Origin: Clostridia bacterium
Lineage (GTDB): Bacteria; Bacillota; Clostridia; Oscillospirales; CAG-272
Direction of reading: 5' to 3'
DNA: 64,000 nt
Assembly (NCBI GenBank): GCA_017471825.1
Contig: JAFURQ010000011.1
Span: forward strand, 62,001 to 126,000
The position numbers and the translations under genes were made by a program. This document shows positions 60,608-64,000 of the stretch, piece after piece; positions within the stretch are counted from its first letter, which is position 1, and every line of letters begins with the position of its first letter. The notes beneath the pieces are model-generated. The model made no database searches. It worked only from the letters and a program-made list of their open reading frames with translations, and was not told the origin of the DNA.

Positions 60608-62023
60608 ATGGAACAGTTGTGGACGTCTGACGTCTGGGGCACACTTCTCCTTGTTGCAACGCTTTTAGCAAGCCTGCTTGTCGGAAATCTTCTAAAGAAG
60701 GAGATTCCCTTCCTTAACAACTCATTGATTCCAACGTCGGTGCTTGGCGGAATTATTTTGATAATTGTTGCCGCTATTTACAAGGCTATAAGCGGTGACG
60801 TAATGTTTGATACCGCCTTTTTTGGAGGAAACGGTACCGAAAAGCTCGAGGTTATTACATATCACGCCTTAGCGCTGGGATTTATCGCATCGAGCCTCAA
60901 AACAACCGAACAAAAGCTCTCTAAAAAGAGAGCCACCGAGATATTCAACACGGGAGTTACTACCGTTTCCACGTATCTCATTCAGGGAATTTTCGGTCTT
61001 GCGATTACTCTTATTGCAACGCTTTTCATTTCCGGATTTTTTGCCGCGGCCGGCGTTCTTCTTCCTTTCGGATACGGTCAGGGCACGGGACAAGCGCTCA
61101 ACTACGGTATGATTTATGAATCCGAGTTCGGCTTTGTCGGCGGAAAGTCATTCGGTCTTACCATTGCGGCGCTCGGATTTCTCAGTGCGAGCATTGGCGG
61201 TGTAATTCATCTCAATATTATGAAGCACACCGGAAAGCTTAAGAAAACCGAGGCAAATACTACCCCGCTTACCGAAAAGGAAATTGAGCACGAGAACGAG
61301 ATACCGATGCAGGAAAGCATCGACAAAATGACGGTTCAGATAGCTCTTATTGCAGTTACATATTTCCTTGCTTACGGAGTTATGTATCTTCTCGGACTTC
61401 TGCTCCCCGGAATGAAGGCGACGATATACGGCTTTAACTTCCTTATCGGTGTTCTTATGGCGACCGCTGTAAAAGGCCTTATCAAGCTTTTCAAGAAATT
61501 CAAGACTCTCAAAAAGGATTATACGAACAATTTCCTGCTGACGAGGGCAAGCAACTTCTTCTTTGACGTTATGATAGTTTCGGGAATTGCGGCTATAAGG
61601 CTTGATATTCTTGAAAATTATTGGGGCATTATTCTTATTCTGGGTGTTGTGAGCCTTGTTATTACCTACGCATACAACAGGCTTGTTGCAAAGCTTCTGT
61701 TCCCCGAATATACCGAGGAGCAGTTTATGGTTATGTACGGTATGCTGACAGGTACCGCGAGCACGGGAATTATTCTTCTGCGCGAGATTGACGGCAATTT
61801 TGAAACTCCTGCGGCGGATAATCTCGTATATCAGAACTTCCCTGCTATCGTATTCGGATTCCCTATGATGCTTTTGGCGACCTTAGCACCTGTGAAGCCT
61901 GTGCTTACGCTTATAATTTTTATAGTTTTCTTCATCGCAATGAACATTATACTTTTCAGAAGCTTTATATTCAAGCGGAGAAAAAAGAAGCCTGTAAGCG
62001 ATGAGAAAGCGAGTGAAGAATAG
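60608..62023 (+). CDS. GltS-family sodium/glutamate symporter-like protein
   Basis: A 471-residue membrane protein with about ten hydrophobic segments. The N-terminal LLVGNLLKKEIPFLNNSLIPTSVLGG and the pore-like GQGTGQALNYG and GMLTGTASTGIILLREID repeats match the ESS (glutamate:Na+ symporter) family. It probably imports a dicarboxylic amino acid with sodium, but the substrate is inferred only from family. It starts 3 bases after the acyltransferase and ends in a charged tail (KRRKKKPVSDEKASEE). Confidence 0.85.
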   Translation: MEQLWTSDVWGTLLLVATLLASLLVGNLLKKEIPFLNNSLIPTSVLGGIILIIVAAIYKAISGDVMFDTAFFGGNGTEKLEVITYHALALGFIASSLKTTEQKLSKKRATEIFNTGVTTVSTYLIQGIFGLAITLIATLFISGFFAAAGVLLPFGYGQGTGQALNYGMIYESEFGFVGGKSFGLTIAALGFLSASIGGVIHLNIMKHTGKLKKTEANTTPLTEKEIEHENEIPMQESIDKMTVQIALIAVTYFLAYGVMYLLGLLLPGMKATIYGFNFLIGVLMATAVKGLIKLFKKFKTLKKDYTNNFLLTRASNFFFDVMIVSGIAAIRLDILENYWGIILILGVVSLVITYAYNRLVAKLLFPEYTEEQFMVMYGMLTGTASTGIILLREIDGNFETPAADNLVYQNFPAIVFGFPMMLLATLAPVKPVLTLIIFIVFFIAMNIILFRSFIFKRRKKKPVSDEKASEE

Positions 62024-62029
62024 AAAATC

Positions 62030-62060
62030 AAGACCGACGTTCATACGTCGGTCTTTTTGC
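62030..62060 (+). terminator. bidirectional terminator between the symporter and P-type ATPase genes
   Basis: An 11-bp stem AAGACCGACGT/ACGTCGGTCTT with loop TCAT, followed by TTTGC on the plus strand and TGATTTTC on the minus strand. The loop contains the ATPase stop codon. Confidence 0.82.
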
Positions 62061-64000
62061 TTAGTTTTTTAAATACGCGGAGTATGAAATCAAAAGGCAA
62101 AACGGTAGCGGCAATGAGGGCGGTTTTTCCTATCATTGCGAAGGAAATCGGGACGGTGCGGAAAAGCTCGCCGCCGAAGAAAATCATAAGTATTTGTATT
62201 ACGGATATAAGAAGCATTATTATGACGAAGGGTTTATTTTTTCCGATGCTTGAAAACAGCCACATACGCTCGCTTCTCGCCGTGAAGCAATTAAATATTC
62301 CCGAGAATATAAACAGGGCGTAAAATGCCGTCAAAAATTCGGCATCGGTTCTGATACCCAAAAACGCTCTTATCGGCTCTGCTTTCAGGAATATCATACA
62401 AATAGAGAGCGTGTATGCGCCGAGGATAAAAATTCGGGCAAGCATTGAACGGGTGAGAAGCGGCTCGTCACGGCGCTTGGGCTTTTCCTTCATATAGTAT
62501 TCGAGCGCAGGCTCGCCCGAGAAGGCGAGGCCGCCAAGGGTATCCATTATGATATTGACCCAGAGCATTTGAATAATCGTTATGGGGCTCTCAATTCCGA
62601 CCAATCTGCCGAGGACGGATACGCCGCAGGCAGCAAGATTCATAATGAGCTGAAATACGATGAATTTCCGTATTGATTTGAATATTGTCCTGCCGTATAG
62701 AATGGTACGGTTGATAGAAAAAATACTGTTGTTCAATATGACGACGTCACCCGCATCCTTGGCGATGTCGCTGCCGTTACCCATTGCGAAGCCGACGTCG
62801 GCAAGCTTTAGCGAGGGGGCATCGTTTATCCCGTCGCCCGTCATACCCACTACGAGATTCAGCTCCTGGGATAGCCTTACAAGTCGCGTTTTGTCCTGCG
62901 GAAGAGCTCGGGCGAGCACTCTGAGACGAGGAATGATTTCCTTCACCTCGGCGTCACTCATTTTGGAAAGCTCGTCGGAGGTCAGAATTATATCGTTATC
63001 ACGCGAGGTAACAATGCCGCACTCCTCTGCAATTGCGGTGGCGGTATCCTTACTATCGCCCGTGAGCATAACTATCTGCACGCCTGCTCTTTTTATGCCG
63101 CGTATGGCATCGCGGCTGTCGCGCCTCAGCATATCCTTCAGCACCACCAATGCCGCAAAAACGAAGTTATCCGAGCTTTCGTCCCTATATGCGACGGCTA
63201 TTACGCGGTTGCCGCGTGAGGTTGCGTCATATAGGCGCTCCTCGATTTGAGCGGAATTGAGCTTACGTACTATACCGTCAGAGCCAAGGGCGTAATTTGA
63301 TTTTGCGATTATTATTTCGGGTGCTCCCTTTATGTAGACAGTTCCGTTATCGAGAGTTACCGATGAATACTTCCTTTCACTGCTGAAGGGCTCGCGACCT
63401 GCCGTGCGGACCGTCGGGCAGGTGTCTCTTTTGAAATATTCCGCGAGGGCTCTGTCTGTTCCGTTGCCGCCTACGGCTTTTCCGTCCGAAAATCTGACGT
63501 CGGTGTTATAAAATGAGCTTACGAGCAGGACGCGGTATATTTCCTCTGCCTTTTTCAGTGCCGATATGCTCTTGTAGGTGGCATCTATTGCTTCTATCCT
63601 TTCGACACGGGGCTCGCCTACGGTCAGAGTGCCCGTTTTGTCGGTGAAAAGTATATTCATAGAGCCGGCGGTTTCTATTCCTACGAGCTTTTTCACAAGC
63701 ACGTTGTCGGCAAACATTTTCTTCATATTTGCGGAGAGGACGACGGTAATCATCATTGGGAGCCCCTCGGGAACCGCAACAACGATGACGGTTATCATAA
63801 GAGTGAGGGCGTGAATAAGGATTGCAAAGGTGGATTTAAAATCCTTGATAGAGGTTAAAATCGCGGTACCGTCGAAATTGTTTTTAACTACTATTGCATT
63901 GAATATGTAGACAAAGGCTACGATAAACGCCATAAAATAGCCGATTTTGCTGATTTGGGCGGCGAGGCGCGCAAGACGGAGCTTCAGGGGGCTTTTTCGG
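62041..64000 (-). CDS. P-type calcium-transporting ATPase-like protein (N-terminus outside window)
   Basis: The frame runs from the stop at 62041 to the right edge, about 653 residues, so the N-terminal actuator domain is missing. Visible parts are the KLRLARLAAQISKIGYF segment before membrane helix 3, VPEGLPMMITVVLSANMKKM, the phosphorylation site FTDKTGTLTVGE, MLTGDSKDTATAIAEECGI, MTGDGINDAPSLKLADVGFAMG and C-terminal LWVNIIMDTLGGLAFSGEPAL. This is the P2-type pattern of Ca2+ pumps such as LMCA1/PMCA-like enzymes. The ion is inferred from family resemblance. Confidence 0.9.
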   Translation of the reverse strand, partial: RKSPLKLRLARLAAQISKIGYFMAFIVAFVYIFNAIVVKNNFDGTAILTSIKDFKSTFAILIHALTLMITVIVVAVPEGLPMMITVVLSANMKKMFADNVLVKKLVGIETAGSMNILFTDKTGTLTVGEPRVERIEAIDATYKSISALKKAEEIYRVLLVSSFYNTDVRFSDGKAVGGNGTDRALAEYFKRDTCPTVRTAGREPFSSERKYSSVTLDNGTVYIKGAPEIIIAKSNYALGSDGIVRKLNSAQIEERLYDATSRGNRVIAVAYRDESSDNFVFAALVVLKDMLRRDSRDAIRGIKRAGVQIVMLTGDSKDTATAIAEECGIVTSRDNDIILTSDELSKMSDAEVKEIIPRLRVLARALPQDKTRLVRLSQELNLVVGMTGDGINDAPSLKLADVGFAMGNGSDIAKDAGDVVILNNSIFSINRTILYGRTIFKSIRKFIVFQLIMNLAACGVSVLGRLVGIESPITIIQMLWVNIIMDTLGGLAFSGEPALEYYMKEKPKRRDEPLLTRSMLARIFILGAYTLSICMIFLKAEPIRAFLGIRTDAEFLTAFYALFIFSGIFNCFTARSERMWLFSSIGKNKPFVIIMLLISVIQILMIFFGGELFRTVPISFAMIGKTALIAATVLPFDFILRVFKKLSKKTDV

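Overview
The window reads as a chromosomal segment of a Gram-positive, low-to-mid GC Firmicute, most likely an uncultured member of class Clostridia. The grounds are a class B penicillin-binding protein with two C-terminal PASTA domains, an S-box (SAM-I) riboswitch before metK, a YlxM-Ffh-RpsP-KhpA cluster, strong AGGAGG-type ribosome binding sites, near-consensus TTGACA-N17-TATAAT promoters and many rho-independent terminators. No phage, IS, CRISPR or rRNA genes were seen. Species-level placement is not possible from sequence reading alone.

Layout. (1) 1-1.1 kb, minus: ispD (cut by the window edge) and a small unknown gene. (2) 1.1-13 kb, plus: a division and cell-wall (dcw) cluster, mraZ-rsmH-(ftsL-position membrane protein)-ftsI/PBP-murE-murF-mraY-ftsW-murG, then ftsZ from its own promoter; murD, murC, murB, ftsQ and ftsA are absent here. 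(3) 13.3-33.4 kb, minus: about 20 tightly packed genes, leuA-ilvB-ilvN-ilvC-ilvD-leuC-leuD-leuB-(DUF815 ATPase)-ilvA-ridA-hisZ-hisG-hisD-hisC-hisB-hisH-hisA-hisF-hisIE. This encodes nearly all of branched-chain and histidine synthesis, apparently from one promoter before leuA with a leader containing a terminator (probable attenuator). (4) 33.4-42.9 kb, minus: ilvE, a 34-residue membrane peptide, an MreB-like protein, a flavoprotein, RecD2 helicase, SAM-riboswitch-controlled metK, PPi-type phosphofructokinase and a divergent superoxide-dismutase-like protein. (5) 42.9-49.8 kb, minus: a consensus promoter drives a TerB-N/TerB-C protein, a BREX-type P-loop ATPase, an Lhr-like helicase, a SAM methyltransferase and Hsp33. 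This is the strongest candidate for an unusual system. (6) 49.9-52.2 kb: ispE (minus), then rpsF-ssb-rpsR (plus). (7) 52.2-53.3 kb: no conventional gene, but two about 400-bp direct repeat copies that can fold into nested helices and flank a tiny open frame. (8) 53.3-64 kb: a TIM-barrel isomerase and dGTPase, rpsT, the SRP/ribosome cluster ylxM-ffh-rpsP-khpA, rsmA, tRNA-Thr(CGU), a PlsC-type acyltransferase with a zinc ribbon, a GltS-type symporter, and a P-type Ca2+-type ATPase cut by the right edge.

How the parts fit. Region 3 makes the cell prototrophic for Leu, Ile, Val and His; IlvA and RidA are adjacent, matching RidA's known role in removing the reactive enamine/imine products of threonine dehydratase. 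Region 5 links DNA-processing enzymes with redox-stress proteins (Hsp33, SOD-like) on one transcript. Motif-based gene calls are firm. Promoters, leaders and RNA folds were found by eye and are predictions.
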